Source: Erysipelotrichaceae bacterium (GTDB lineage: Bacteria; Bacillota_I; Bacilli_A; Erysipelotrichales; Erysipelotrichaceae). From it: a stretch of 36,485 nucleotides of DNA. The translations under genes were made by a program, and so were the position numbers. Below the pieces are notes generated by a model. That model saw only the letters and a program-made list of their open reading frames with translations, made no database searches and was not told the DNA's origin. The stretch lies in the NCBI GenBank assembly GCA_021209625.1, contig JAJOHZ010000001.1:1-36485 (forward strand). The letters run 5' to 3'. This document shows positions 6,849 to 15,961 of this stretch, one piece after another. Positions within the stretch are counted from its first letter, which is position 1; each line of letters begins with the position of its first letter.

Positions 6849-8201
6849 TTGATTGCACTCCTCATTCTTTCAGTTGTCAGCGTCATAGCGTTGATTTTTT
6901 CACGTTTTAAAACATCACCACTTATTTGTAATCCATTAGAAACCATTTGTTTCAATGAAGATGAAACCATCAATTATAATGAACAATCCTTAGTGATTGC
7001 GGTTGAAACTCAAAATCAAAAAGACTATTTATCTTCAGTGCTACAACCTGTGTTGGAAAACACCACAGGTACTGTGTCCATCATTGTGAGAGAAAGCACA
7101 TCAGCTTTTACCTTCATGAATTCACCCATTGATATTGCGCTAGTGGACAAACAAGCAGCAGGCAGTTTATATCCTTACTTGCATCGTTTTGATCAAGAAG
7201 AAGTGAATCCCTATTTCATTGATTATGCTTCCAAACATTTGGATGAAATCAATTATGATGGGGTTGCCTTCATTCCTGCCACCATTGATGGTCCATTCTT
7301 TGTGATGAACACGACCTTGTTAAGTCGTTTAGGCTACGATATCACTGATGTGGATGAACATGGTCGTCTTAATGCTTTAAACTCCTTTGAAGAAATCATG
7401 AGTGAAGGAGATCGATTAAGATCCAATAGACCCATGGTTGGAGCTCGTCGATTAACTTCTTTATTCCCGCTGACCTTGGTGGAACCATGGTCACTGTATT
7501 CCTTTCTTACGCCTAATGGTTGGAACATGTACCCAACCAATGATGCCTATGATCATGGACTGGATGCACCTTTGTTTAAAGAAGCGCTTGAGCTCTTTGA
7601 ACCACTGCTGTCCTATGAATGGGATTTAACAGGACAAAATCAAACGCAGTGGCGATATGAGAGTGAGTTGGTGAATGGAACAGCTCCTTTTGCGATTAAA
7701 GTGCCCTTCCTTAATCTTGAAGCCATTTCAAGTGTGACACGTCAAAACTATGTGGTAACACCCATGCCAACCATCGATGGAAGACAACCTTATACCTTAG
7801 CGCAAGTGAAAGGATGGGTGTTTAAAGCCAGTGCTTCACCGGCATTAAGACAGCTTGTGATGGAGCAATTAACAAGTTATAACTTTACTCAGTTGCTTTT
7901 GTTGGAAGATCGTGAAGCGGTTATGATTGATCCTACACGCGTGAATGAATTTAAAGTAAGTGAGCTTCAGAAACAAAAGATTCTTGCGGCTCAGTTTACG
8001 TTATCTCCACCTCTGTTTGCCTTACCGCATTTTCCTTCGGTGTTAGGATTTGATTTCTACACCCAAGGGGAACTGCTTCCTATCTTTGAAGATCTACAAA
8101 CTCAAACCCTCACTCCGTCTCAAGCCCAAGAAGCGATTCTTAAAGCCTATGATCGTTGGGTGATTGAAAGAACGTATTATGAAACTCAACCTAACCCGTA
8201 A
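6849..8201 (+). CDS. Membrane-anchored extracellular solute-binding protein (family 1-like)
   Basis: The open frame gives 450 residues. After an N-terminal hydrophobic anchor (about 2-18) it resembles family 1 (sugar-type) ABC solute-binding proteins, including SP-TIDGPFF-type segments, a hinge-like middle and a helical C-terminus (SQAQEAILKAYDRW). The frame opens only with TTG 6849. The natural start appears to be ATG 6833: removing one A from the A8 run at 6836-6843 gives MKKRILIALL..., a textbook signal anchor. This is one of several single-base breaks in the window. No lipobox Cys is seen at the expected place, so it would stay anchored by its N-terminal helix. No ABC permease or ATPase is adjacent; instead an MFS transporter overlaps its 3' end. 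The substrate is unknown. Confidence 0.75.
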   Translation: MIALLILSVVSVIALIFSRFKTSPLICNPLETICFNEDETINYNEQSLVIAVETQNQKDYLSSVLQPVLENTTGTVSIIVRESTSAFTFMNSPIDIALVDKQAAGSLYPYLHRFDQEEVNPYFIDYASKHLDEINYDGVAFIPATIDGPFFVMNTTLLSRLGYDITDVDEHGRLNALNSFEEIMSEGDRLRSNRPMVGARRLTSLFPLTLVEPWSLYSFLTPNGWNMYPTNDAYDHGLDAPLFKEALELFEPLLSYEWDLTGQNQTQWRYESELVNGTAPFAIKVPFLNLEAISSVTRQNYVVTPMPTIDGRQPYTLAQVKGWVFKASASPALRQLVMEQLTSYNFTQLLLLEDREAVMIDPTRVNEFKVSELQKQKILAAQFTLSPPLFALPHFPSVLGFDFYTQGELLPIFEDLQTQTLTPSQAQEAILKAYDRWVIERTYYETQPNP

Positions 8202-9390
8202 CGAACAAGCCATGATGGTCATCAATGGCCTGTTTATCTTTGTGATGTCTTTGGCCAGTGTGTTTGTGAATGTGGTGTTATATGTGATCAGTGGTTCCAT
8301 TGTGACCATGACGTTGTATACCATCTTGCGTTTTGGATTGTTTCCTTTTGCGTTCATGTTAGGGGCAAAGCTTTCTAATCAGCGAAAAATTGTCTTTTCA
8401 CTTATCTTAGGATTAGCCTTACTTACAGTAGGCTTTTTAGGTGTGTTGTTTGCGGAGCATTTACTGCAGTCGTTGTGGTTTATGATTTACATCTTGGCCA
8501 TCATTTTTGGGTTAGGGGAAGGCTTGTTTTGGTTTTCCATGAATGCCCTTAATCAATTGGTCAGTTCTGAAGAAACACGCAACACCTATTTAAGTGTCAT
8601 GGGTATGGTGAATGCTTTTGCGCAAATCATTGCCCCTTTATTAGCCACCCTCATTCTTTCCATCAGTGCCAGTGATGATCAAGGGTACACCTTCATTTTT
8701 CAACTCGTGATTGTCTTTATGGTTGTGATTATCTTCTTCGGGTTTAAAGTCAATTCTCCTTCGTTATCCACCCCATTTCGAATGAGAGAGTTACAGCTTT
8801 TCTCTAAACATAAAGATTTACAACTCATGAACATGACTCACTTTATGTTCGGATTAAGGGATTCCTTGGTTTTAGTGACCACAGGACTTTTGATCTATAA
8901 TGCCACAGGGGGATCAGGCAGTGTGTATTCTCGTTTATTGGCGTTGTTTGCGCTGGTCAACATTGTGGCTTTTGAAGTGGTTCGTCGCTTCAATACCCCA
9001 CAAAGAATGATGAGTTTCTTCATCTTTGGTGGTTTTATCATGACCTTCAGTTTACCTCTGCTTGTGTATGTACCCACCTTACTTGGGGCAGCCACTTATG
9101 GATTACTGGCGTCATGGGCTGGTCCGTTTTATGTGGTGCCATTACAAACCATTGCGATGCGTGCCATTGGTTCACACATGATGCACACCAACATGTTTTC
9201 TTTGGTCATTTCTCGTGAAATTGCCTTAACCAGTGGACGCGTACTAGGCATGATGTTTGTGGTGGGATTATCACGATTCTTCCCAGTTCAATTCATTACC
9301 ATCGCCGTTACAGTGCTCTCCATCTTTCCTTTAGGATTAACCTTAATCTCTTCACATGTTTTAAGACAAAAGGGGTCGACTGCGCTATAA
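8179..9390 (+). CDS. MFS transporter
   Basis: Hydrophobic protein of 403 residues with about 12 membrane segments and an MFS-like arrangement of two six-helix halves around a central charged loop (RMRELQLFSKHKDL, near 200-215). The conserved loop 2-3 motif A is not clearly preserved. ATG 8179 is used in preference to TTG 8164. It overlaps the 3' end of the solute-binding gene by 23 bases, with only a weak ribosome site, so translation is probably coupled. The partnership suggests that the binding protein feeds or senses the substrate for this carrier, but that is inference. The substrate is unknown. Confidence 0.82.
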   Translation: MKLNLTRNEQAMMVINGLFIFVMSLASVFVNVVLYVISGSIVTMTLYTILRFGLFPFAFMLGAKLSNQRKIVFSLILGLALLTVGFLGVLFAEHLLQSLWFMIYILAIIFGLGEGLFWFSMNALNQLVSSEETRNTYLSVMGMVNAFAQIIAPLLATLILSISASDDQGYTFIFQLVIVFMVVIIFFGFKVNSPSLSTPFRMRELQLFSKHKDLQLMNMTHFMFGLRDSLVLVTTGLLIYNATGGSGSVYSRLLALFALVNIVAFEVVRRFNTPQRMMSFFIFGGFIMTFSLPLLVYVPTLLGAATYGLLASWAGPFYVVPLQTIAMRAIGSHMMHTNMFSLVISREIALTSGRVLGMMFVVGLSRFFPVQFITIAVTVLSIFPLGLTLISSHVLRQKGSTAL

Positions 9391-9391
9391 T
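9363..9391 (+). promoter_or_regulatory. Promoter for ung, predicted leaderless start
   Basis: AAGACA (9363-9368), 17-base spacer, TATAAT (9386-9391). The -10 box covers the stop codon of the MFS gene, and the ung ATG at 9398 falls where transcription should begin. There is no usable Shine-Dalgarno (only GGGG immediately before the ATG). Confidence 0.5.
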
Positions 9392-9397
9392 AGGGGC

Positions 9398-10051
9398 ATG
9401 AATGATTGGCCTATCTTTTCACAACCTCACAGTTCTAGACACCTTCAAAGCATCTTGCATGCTTTAGACATAGAGCGTCAACACACCATCGTTTACCCCT
9501 CACAGGATCAACTCTTTAGGGCGTTTTCATTGTGTCCTTACAAGCAAGTGAAAGTGGTCATTCTTGGACAAGATCCTTATCATACTCCTTATGCAGCAGA
9601 TGGTTTGGCTTTCTCTACTCCTCAAGGCATGAGAATGCCACCCTCACTAAGAAATATTTTTAAAGAACTGCATGATGATCTTAAGATGACACGTTTATCC
9701 ACCGATTTATCGGATTGGGCAAAACAAGGTATTCTCCTGTTGAACACAGTGTTAAGTGTACAAGCCCATCATGCGCATTCTCATGCCCATTTAGGATGGG
9801 AAGAATGGGTCAAGGAGGTTATCCTTGATTTAAACTTGTCTTCTTCTCCGATTTGCTTTGTCTTGTGGGGAAAACACGCACAAAAATATGAAACCTATAT
9901 CACGAAGCCGCATCATATGATTTTAAAAAGTGCTCATCCATCCCCATTTTCAGCCCATCAAGGCTTCTTTGGATCCAAGCCTTTTTCAAGGATCAACGCT
10001 TTTTGTCTTGAACACGACTTAACACCGATAGAATGGAGTGATCAATCATGA
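9398..10051 (+). CDS. ung: Uracil-DNA glycosylase, family 1
   Basis: Removes uracil from DNA by cleaving the N-glycosidic bond, starting base-excision repair. The 217-residue protein carries the family 1 motifs GQDPYH (catalytic Asp59), the LLLNTVLSV uracil-pocket segment with Asn, and HPSPFSA (His180). Length matches the family (about 220). It starts at ATG 9398, seven bases after a TATAAT box, suggesting leaderless translation. It overlaps folC by ATGA, so the two are translationally coupled and form an operon with the folate transporter gene. A link between uracil repair and folate supply (thymidylate synthesis) is biologically reasonable but inferred. Confidence 0.96.
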   Translation: MNDWPIFSQPHSSRHLQSILHALDIERQHTIVYPSQDQLFRAFSLCPYKQVKVVILGQDPYHTPYAADGLAFSTPQGMRMPPSLRNIFKELHDDLKMTRLSTDLSDWAKQGILLLNTVLSVQAHHAHSHAHLGWEEWVKEVILDLNLSSSPICFVLWGKHAQKYETYITKPHHMILKSAHPSPFSAHQGFFGSKPFSRINAFCLEHDLTPIEWSDQS

Positions 10052-11307
10052 TCTATTTCACCTCACTACAGACCGCTCTTGATACCATCAGTCAAAGAAC
10101 CTCCTCTTCAACCTTTGGGTTAAAGTTATTCAAACAATGCATGGAAGATTTGGGTAATCCGCAATACAAACTCAACTGTGTCCATGTGGCAGGCACCAAT
10201 GGGAAAGGGAGCACTTCCAGTTTCATTGCGACCATTGCGCAAGAAAGTGGGCTAAAGGTAGGCTTATACACCTCTCCATACTTAATTCATCACAATGATC
10301 GTTTTAGAATCAATGGACAAGACATGAGTGATGAAGATTTACTTAAATACATCAATATGACCACTCATTTATGGGACAAATATGCATTAACCATGTTTGA
10401 AATTGATACCCTCATTGCGATCTGGTATTTTCAAGATCAAAAAGTCGATTTAGCTGTGTTTGAAGTAGGTTTAGGAGGTCGCTTGGATGCGACCAATGTG
10501 ATTCTTCCTTTAGTGAGTGTGATTACCACCATCGGTTTTGATCACATGGATTTTTTAGGAGATCGTCTTGATTTAATTGCGTTTGAAAAAGCAGGGATCA
10601 TTAAAGAAAACACACCGATCATTTCCTATTCGCAAGGCCCTTTGGTGGATGAGGTGTTTGAACGGGTAGCACACGAAAGAAAGGCTCCTTATATCCTAAG
10701 CAGTGTAGCCACTCAGAAGAGTGTGGATTTGTTTTCGCAAGTCATTAAAAAAGAGGGTATAGAATACACCTTATCCATGAATGCGAAGTATCAATGCATT
10801 AATGCCTCTTTAGCCATTGATTGTGCTCAACAGCTCATGAAGCATTATCCAAGGATAACTCAAGAACATATTCATGCAGGTTTAAAGAAAACAGTGTGGT
10901 TTGGTCGTTTTCAAAAGATCAGTGAATCCCCACTCATCATCATTGATGGAGCTCATAACATCAATGGGATGGAAGCCTTGGTTCAATCCTTATCCATTCT
11001 ACCTCAACCCATCCATGTCTTATTTTCAGCCATCATGGGGAAAGATCATGAAGGTATGTTGGAGGTGTTACAACCTCATGTGGCTTCCATCACAGTCACT
11101 GAATTTGATTTCTATCGCAAACAAAAAGCCAGTGTGTTGGCCATCAATGAAGCGATTCACATCATTGAAGATCCACATGTTGCCTATCTTGATTTAAGGA
11201 ATAAACTCACCACAGGTACAGGCATTATTTGTGGCTCACTGTATTTCTTGTCTTACATGCTTAATCATGTGATTGATACAAAGGAGAACACTCATGAACC
11301 TCTTTGA
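10048..11307 (+). CDS. folC: Folylpolyglutamate synthase / dihydrofolate synthase
   Basis: Mur-ligase-fold enzyme adding glutamate to folates (and, in bifunctional members, to dihydropteroate) with ATP in the cytoplasm. The 419-residue protein shows the ATP loop HVAGTNGKGSTSS (about residues 49-61), the metal/folate segment FEVGLGGRLDATN (about 143-155) and the C-terminal-domain motif DGAHNING (about 300). Length is typical. The start ATG overlaps the ung stop (ATGA), and the 3' end overlaps folT by 14 bases. With a folate importer next in the operon, its role here is probably retention of imported folate; dihydrofolate synthase activity cannot be judged from sequence alone. Confidence 0.95.
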   Translation: MIYFTSLQTALDTISQRTSSSTFGLKLFKQCMEDLGNPQYKLNCVHVAGTNGKGSTSSFIATIAQESGLKVGLYTSPYLIHHNDRFRINGQDMSDEDLLKYINMTTHLWDKYALTMFEIDTLIAIWYFQDQKVDLAVFEVGLGGRLDATNVILPLVSVITTIGFDHMDFLGDRLDLIAFEKAGIIKENTPIISYSQGPLVDEVFERVAHERKAPYILSSVATQKSVDLFSQVIKKEGIEYTLSMNAKYQCINASLAIDCAQQLMKHYPRITQEHIHAGLKKTVWFGRFQKISESPLIIIDGAHNINGMEALVQSLSILPQPIHVLFSAIMGKDHEGMLEVLQPHVASITVTEFDFYRKQKASVLAINEAIHIIEDPHVAYLDLRNKLTTGTGIICGSLYFLSYMLNHVIDTKENTHEPL

Positions 11308-12121
11308 TTTATTCTTTACCAATATTGTACAAGGCATCGCAGTGGTCAGCATCGGTGTGCTTTTGATGTTTTCCTATTGGATCTCAAAACCGGTTTGGAC
11401 CACCAAGGTGTTGGTCAGTTTAAGCTTACTGGTGGTGTTATCCGTGATCCTTCAACGTTTTGGTATCATGATTCCATTGTTTGGTTTCCCAAGTTTTCGC
11501 ATTGATTTCTTGCATCTTCCCCTCATCATGGTTGGAGCGCTCTTTGGTCCTTTCTTTGGGGTTGTGGCGGGGATTGTGGCTGATTTAGTTGGGTTAATCA
11601 TCACCCCAACGGAATACCCTTTCTTTGGATTCATGCTTAACAAAGTCCTCATGGGCTTTATTCCAGCCATGATGATCATGGGATTCAAGCGATTATCCTT
11701 AAAAGATGGCGTGCGTCTTGCCCACATCACCTTACTCAGCATCACAGGCATCTCCCTAATCTATTTATGGTTCTCTACTTCCTTAAATATGGGAGGACAA
11801 GTCATTGAACTCACATATCAAACCAAACTGCTTATCATTGCCACCTTGCTTGCGCTTATGGTTTTCCTTCATGGTCGTCTCATGAGAAAAGATGTCAATC
11901 AATTGCGGGTGTTTGCACTGTTATCCACCATCATGGTGGAAGGCATTGTCTCTTTACTCTTAACCCCAATTTGGTTAGTGACCATGTATCAAATCCCAGT
12001 GTTATTGTCTTTCATTGTCCGGGTCATTAAAGCGCTCTTTCTTATTCCTATCTCAGCCATCATTTTAGAAGCGTTGTTAAAGAATGTCTCTAAGTTACTC
12101 AGACTTGAACTGTTCAAATAA
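11294..12121 (+). CDS. folT: ECF transporter S component, folate type (FolT-like)
   Basis: Substrate-binding membrane subunit of an energy-coupling-factor vitamin importer. The 275-residue protein has six or more hydrophobic segments. It contains the folate-subfamily stretch FRIDFLHLPLIMVGALFGPF (about residues 66-85), followed by GVVAGIVADLVG and a TPTEYPFFGFMLNK loop. AAAGGAGAA precedes ATG 11294, which overlaps the folC stop. The ECF energizing module (EcfT, EcfA1/A2) is not in the window, as is usual for group II systems that share one module. Folate specificity rests on this motif and on its position behind folC. Confidence 0.9.
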   Translation: MNLFDLFFTNIVQGIAVVSIGVLLMFSYWISKPVWTTKVLVSLSLLVVLSVILQRFGIMIPLFGFPSFRIDFLHLPLIMVGALFGPFFGVVAGIVADLVGLIITPTEYPFFGFMLNKVLMGFIPAMMIMGFKRLSLKDGVRLAHITLLSITGISLIYLWFSTSLNMGGQVIELTYQTKLLIIATLLALMVFLHGRLMRKDVNQLRVFALLSTIMVEGIVSLLLTPIWLVTMYQIPVLLSFIVRVIKALFLIPISAIILEALLKNVSKLLRLELFK

Positions 12122-12152
12122 GCAGAATTTCCTAGGAAATACTGCTTTTTTT
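12120..12152 (+). terminator. Terminator of the ung-folC-folT operon
   Basis: AAGCAG-a-ATTTCC-TA-GGAAAT-a-CTGCTT forms a nearly continuous 12-bp hairpin with one A-A mismatch, followed by TTTTT. It begins on the folT stop codon. Confidence 0.85.
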
Positions 12153-12206
12153 AATGCAAATAGTGCCAAATTCAGTGAAGTCTTCTCCTCATCCTAGAGG
12201 TCTTCA

Positions 12207-12215
12207 TGGTACAAT
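12207..12215 (+). promoter_or_regulatory. Extended -10 promoter of the glycogen operon
   Basis: TGGTACAAT (extended -10, TACAAT at 12210-12215) lies 21 bases before ATG 12237 and upstream of the ribosome site AGGAGA. No strong -35 is seen. Confidence 0.55.
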
Positions 12216-12236
12216 AAACCTAACAGGAGACGAGCT

Positions 12237-12794
12237 ATGAAAAAAAATAATATGGTGGCCATGATACTTGCTGGGGGACGTGGTACACGACTTGAAGAAT
12301 TGACGGGCAAGATTGCTAAACCAGCCGTCCATTATGGTGGAAAGTATCGAATCATTGATTTTCCACTGTCCAATTGTGCCAACTCAGGCATTAAAATCGT
12401 GGGTGTTCTCACCCAATATGAATCCGTCTTACTTAATTCGTACGTGGCCCAAGATCATATCTGGGGATTAGACACCAAAGAATCTGGCGTCTATGTTTTA
12501 CCACCGCGTGAAAAGTCTGACGGATTTGGTTTATATCGGGGAACTGCGGATGCGATTACCCAAAACATTGACTTCATTGACAGCTTTGATCCAGAAACCG
12601 TCTTGATTCTTTCAGGAGATCACATCTACAAGATGGATTATGATGCAATGTATCGCTTCCACAAAGACAACCGTGCGGATGTGAGTATTGCCGTGTTGGA
12701 AGTGACCCTTAAAGAAGCTAGTCGTTTTGGTATCATGAACACCAATAAAGAAGATCAAATCATTGAGTTTGAAGAAAAAACCAAAACAACCTAA
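12237..12794 (+). CDS. glgC: ADP-glucose pyrophosphorylase GlgC, N-terminal part (frame broken)
   Basis: Makes ADP-glucose from glucose-1-phosphate and ATP, the committed step of glycogen synthesis. This frame holds the nucleotidyltransferase half: [16 protein letters not shown] (about residues 8-23), [22 protein letters not shown] with the activator/substrate region, and GTADAI and [10 protein letters not shown] for the sugar and metal sites. It ends at a false stop after EEKTKTT. Removing one A from the A6 run (12775-12780) restores [10 protein letters not shown] and joins the frame at 12763-13374. The total is then 378 residues, the normal GlgC length. The ribosome site AGGAGA precedes ATG 12237. 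It is the first gene of glgC-glgD-glgA. Confidence 0.9.
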   Translation: MKKNNMVAMILAGGRGTRLEELTGKIAKPAVHYGGKYRIIDFPLSNCANSGIKIVGVLTQYESVLLNSYVAQDHIWGLDTKESGVYVLPPREKSDGFGLYRGTADAITQNIDFIDSFDPETVLILSGDHIYKMDYDAMYRFHKDNRADVSIAVLEVTLKEASRFGIMNTNKEDQIIEFEEKTKTT

Positions 12795-13374
12795 ATCCAA
12801 TCTTGCCTCCATGGGGGTGTACATCTTTAACTGGAAGCTGTTAAGAAAAGCCCTTATGGAAGATTTAACCTTAGAGAAGTCCAATCATGACTTTGGTAAA
12901 GACATCATCCCAACCCTCATTAATGATGGTAAACGTTTGTTTGCGTATCGATTCAAAGGGTATTGGAAAGATGTGGGAACCATTGATAGTTTGTGGGAAG
13001 CCAACATGGATCTTCTCTCAACTCGAACTGAATTAGATCTAGGTGATCCAAGTTGGAAGATTTACACCCAAGATGTCAACGCCTTCCCTCAAATCATTGG
13101 AGAAAGTGCGGATGTGAAGAACTGTTATGTGAATCAAGGATGTGTGGTCTTAGGAACAGCTCATAACAGTGTGCTCTTCACCAATGTGACCATTGAGGAA
13201 GGGGCTGTGGTGAAAGATTGTGTCATCATGCCTGATGCGATCATTAAATCTGGAGCTCGTCTTGAGAGGGTCATTGTGGGGCCTCATTCTGAAGTGACCC
13301 CAGACTTAAGTCTAGTGGTCAAAGAAAATCAACCAATACAACTCATTGCGAACGGAGGGGAACACCATGGCTAG
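12763..13374 (+). CDS. glgC: ADP-glucose pyrophosphorylase GlgC, C-terminal part (frame broken)
   Basis: Continuation of GlgC in the next frame; homologous sequence starts at the A-run near 12780, and the TTG at 12763 is not a real start. It carries [14 protein letters not shown], the [18 protein letters not shown] glucose-1-phosphate/ADP-glucose segment and the C-terminal left-handed beta-helix hexapeptide repeats ([35 protein letters not shown]) used for oligomer formation and allostery. The stop at 13374 overlaps the glgD start region (ATG 13367), so the two are translationally coupled. Whether the break is real or a sequence error decides whether this strain can make ADP-glucose. Confidence 0.88.
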   Translation: MSLKKKPKQPKSNLASMGVYIFNWKLLRKALMEDLTLEKSNHDFGKDIIPTLINDGKRLFAYRFKGYWKDVGTIDSLWEANMDLLSTRTELDLGDPSWKIYTQDVNAFPQIIGESADVKNCYVNQGCVVLGTAHNSVLFTNVTIEEGAVVKDCVIMPDAIIKSGARLERVIVGPHSEVTPDLSLVVKENQPIQLIANGGEHHG

Positions 13375-14482
13375 TGCATTAGGCATCATTTTATTTGAAA
13401 ATCCAAGTGTGGATGTGGCTGGATTAACGGCTCATCGTCCTATTCCTGCAATTTCCTTTCTAGGTCGTTATCGCTTAGTTGACTTCATGATTTCAAACTT
13501 TTCAAACTCTGGCATTTCTCACATTCATGTGCATGTGAAAGAAAAACCACGTCCTGTGTATGAACATTTAGGAACAGGTCGACACTACAACATCAACTCC
13601 AAAAAAGGCAAGATTCGTGTGCTTTATGGTGAACAAGAAACCCTCAATAAAGTGTACAACACCGATATCTTCTCCATGATGTCCAACCTTTCTTTCTTAG
13701 AAGAAGACAAGAATGAGTATGTGATTGTCTCTTCGTCATACATGGTGTATACCGCTAACTTTGAAGAACTGCTACACACTCATATTGGTAGTAATGCCGA
13801 TGTCAGTATCGTGTCCCATACCACGGATCAAGCGAAAGAAAAGTTTCTTCATTGTGATACCTTAACCTTGGATAAAGATAAACGGGTGACGGGTTTAGGG
13901 TTAAACTTAGGTAAAGGGAAAAATCGTACGATCTCTTTAGACACCTATATTCTTAAAAAATCACTCCTCATTAAACTCATTAAGAAAGCGTATCAGACGT
14001 CTTCGTTATACTGGTTCAATGACATCATTCGCGATGAACTGGATACGTTAAATATTAAAACCATTCCATATCGTGGTCATGTGTTCGCGATTAATTCCTT
14101 ACAAGCGTACCATCAAGCACACATGGAATTCTTAAACCCCGTCTTACTACGCAACTTATTTGATTCCAACTGGCCAATCTTAACGCGAACCAATGACTCT
14201 GAACCGACCACTTATTGTGAGAAAGCCATTGTGTCCAATTCCATCATTGCGAATGGATGCAGAATTTCTGGCACCGTCATTAACAGTGTCTTAGGTCGTG
14301 GTGTTGTGGTGGAAGAAGGGGCTGTGGTCATTAACTCCATTCTACTTCACCAAACCACCGTTAAAGCAGGCATCCACGTCGAACATGTGGTTTTAGACAA
14401 GTATTCCAGTATTAAACATGTGAAAGAATTGAAGGGATCAAAATCTCAACCACTGTATGTAACCAAACGTGATTCAATCTAA
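13367..14482 (+). CDS. glgD: GlgD subunit of glucose-1-phosphate adenylyltransferase
   Basis: Protein of 371 residues homologous to GlgC but with a changed N-terminus: [20 protein letters not shown] replaces the GGxGTRL catalytic loop. [20 protein letters not shown] and C-terminal hexapeptide repeats ([19 protein letters not shown]) are kept. In Bacillota GlgD is a regulatory partner that forms an active heterotetramer with GlgC. ATG 13367 follows GGAGGGG and overlaps the glgC stop. The upstream TTG at 13346 is not favoured. glgA starts 10 bases after its stop. Confidence 0.92.
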   Translation: MASALGIILFENPSVDVAGLTAHRPIPAISFLGRYRLVDFMISNFSNSGISHIHVHVKEKPRPVYEHLGTGRHYNINSKKGKIRVLYGEQETLNKVYNTDIFSMMSNLSFLEEDKNEYVIVSSSYMVYTANFEELLHTHIGSNADVSIVSHTTDQAKEKFLHCDTLTLDKDKRVTGLGLNLGKGKNRTISLDTYILKKSLLIKLIKKAYQTSSLYWFNDIIRDELDTLNIKTIPYRGHVFAINSLQAYHQAHMEFLNPVLLRNLFDSNWPILTRTNDSEPTTYCEKAIVSNSIIANGCRISGTVINSVLGRGVVVEEGAVVINSILLHQTTVKAGIHVEHVVLDKYSSIKHVKELKGSKSQPLYVTKRDSI

Positions 14483-14492
14483 GGAGGATTTC

Positions 14493-15917
14493 ATGAAACA
14501 CATTCTGTTTGTGGCATCTGAAAGTTTACCGTTTGTGAAGACAGGAGGATTAGCTGATGTGGTAGGGTCTTTACCTCAAGCGTTGTCCTCTAACTACCGT
14601 GTCAGTGTGTTCTTACCCCTTTATAGTAGTGTGATTCCAAAACTAAAGGATGCTAAAGCGGTAGTGAGCTTTCAGATCAGTACCCCATGCATTCATCAAC
14701 CTGCCACCATCCTCAAACAAACCCATGATGGGATTGATTACTACTTTCTTCAACACCAAGGTTATTTTGAACGAGATGGGTATTATGGTTATCCTGATGA
14801 TGGGGAGCGCTTTGCCTTCTTTAACTTAGCTTGTGCAACCTTCATTGAGAAAGTGAATCTTAGTGTAGACATTATTCATTCTCATGATTGGCATGCGGGA
14901 ATGATGCCTCTTCTCTCTCGTGTGGTGTTCAAACACCATCCAAACCACAAAAACATCAAACATGTCTTTACCATTCATAATCTAGCATATCAAGGTCAAT
15001 TTCCATTATCGGTGGCTAAAGATTGTTTAGGACTCAGTGATCACATCATCAATGATGGGTCAATTCGCTTTGATGATGGGGTGAACTTTCTTAAATCAGC
15101 CATTGTGTATGCCCATAAGATCACCACGGTGTCTCCAAGTTATGCTCAAGAAATCTTAGGAGTGGCTTTTGGGGAGCGCCTTCATGAAGTCTTACGATTA
15201 AGACAATACGATCTTTATGGTATTCTTAATGGCATCGACACCACATTCTGGAATCCTAGTGAAGATCCATTCATTCCTTATCATTTTGATAGTGAAACCT
15301 TGGATAACAAAATCAAAAACAAACTTGCTTTACAAAAGAAACTGGGTTTAAAGAGCAGTGAAAACACTCTACTATTAGGAGTGGTCTCACGTCTTACCTG
15401 GCAAAAAGGCATTCATTTGATTCTTGATCAAATGGCTGACATCATGGGCTTGGATGTGCAATTGGTTGTGTTAGGATCAGGTGAAGCGCATCTTGAACAT
15501 GGTTTCCGTCACATGGTTGAGAAATACTATGGACGACTTGCCTATGTGGCTGGCTATAATGAACCTTTAGCTCATGAGATTTATGCAGGGTGTGATTTAC
15601 TCTTAATGCCAAGTTTATTTGAACCGTGTGGGCTCTCACAAATGATTGCGATGCGTTATGGCACGTTACCTTTGGTTCGTGAAGTGGGAGGACTCAAAGA
15701 CAGTGTACTTCCATACAACAGCAGTGATCAAAGTGGCACTGGCTTTAGCTTTAAAGACTTCTCCATTTCAGATCTTTACCACGTGTTAAGAATGGCGGTG
15801 TACTTGTATTATCATTACCCAAGTGAATTTGAACAAGTTCAACGCAATGCGATGAATGAAGACTTCAGCTGGGCACTCTCCAGTGTTCAGTATGCCAAGG
15901 TGTATGATTCACTGTAA
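14493..15917 (+). CDS. glgA: Glycogen synthase (ADP-glucose type, GT5)
   Basis: Transfers glucose from ADP-glucose to the growing alpha-1,4-glucan. The 474-residue protein starts HILFVASESLPFVKTGGLADVVGSLP, with the ADP-glucose KTGGL loop at about residues 16-20. It also shows HSHDWHAGMMPLL, the second-domain R/K nucleotide region (VVSRLTWQKG) and the EX7E-type segment PSLFEPCGLSQMIAMRYGTLP. Length matches bacterial GlgA (about 475). AAGGAGG precedes ATG 14493. It is the last gene of the operon; branching enzyme (glgB) and phosphorylase (glgP) are not adjacent. No hairpin terminator is seen after it, and the T-box promoter begins 9 bases downstream. Confidence 0.96.
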   Translation: MKHILFVASESLPFVKTGGLADVVGSLPQALSSNYRVSVFLPLYSSVIPKLKDAKAVVSFQISTPCIHQPATILKQTHDGIDYYFLQHQGYFERDGYYGYPDDGERFAFFNLACATFIEKVNLSVDIIHSHDWHAGMMPLLSRVVFKHHPNHKNIKHVFTIHNLAYQGQFPLSVAKDCLGLSDHIINDGSIRFDDGVNFLKSAIVYAHKITTVSPSYAQEILGVAFGERLHEVLRLRQYDLYGILNGIDTTFWNPSEDPFIPYHFDSETLDNKIKNKLALQKKLGLKSSENTLLLGVVSRLTWQKGIHLILDQMADIMGLDVQLVVLGSGEAHLEHGFRHMVEKYYGRLAYVAGYNEPLAHEIYAGCDLLLMPSLFEPCGLSQMIAMRYGTLPLVREVGGLKDSVLPYNSSDQSGTGFSFKDFSISDLYHVLRMAVYLYYHYPSEFEQVQRNAMNEDFSWALSSVQYAKVYDSL

Positions 15918-15926
15918 ACATATGTG

Positions 15927-15955
15927 TTGACAACATTCGATATCTTGGTTATTAT
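15927..15955 (+). promoter_or_regulatory. Promoter of the T-box/AbgT operon
   Basis: TTGACA (15927-15932), exactly 17 bases, TATTAT (15950-15955). This near-consensus SigA promoter would start transcription near 15962, just before the T-box leader. Confidence 0.8.
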
Positions 15956-15961
15956 ACTTCC

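Noticed and set aside
11452-11751. Minus-strand frame of 99 codons inside folT
   Set aside because: Its basic and Met/Pro-rich composition is the antisense image of a hydrophobic membrane gene.
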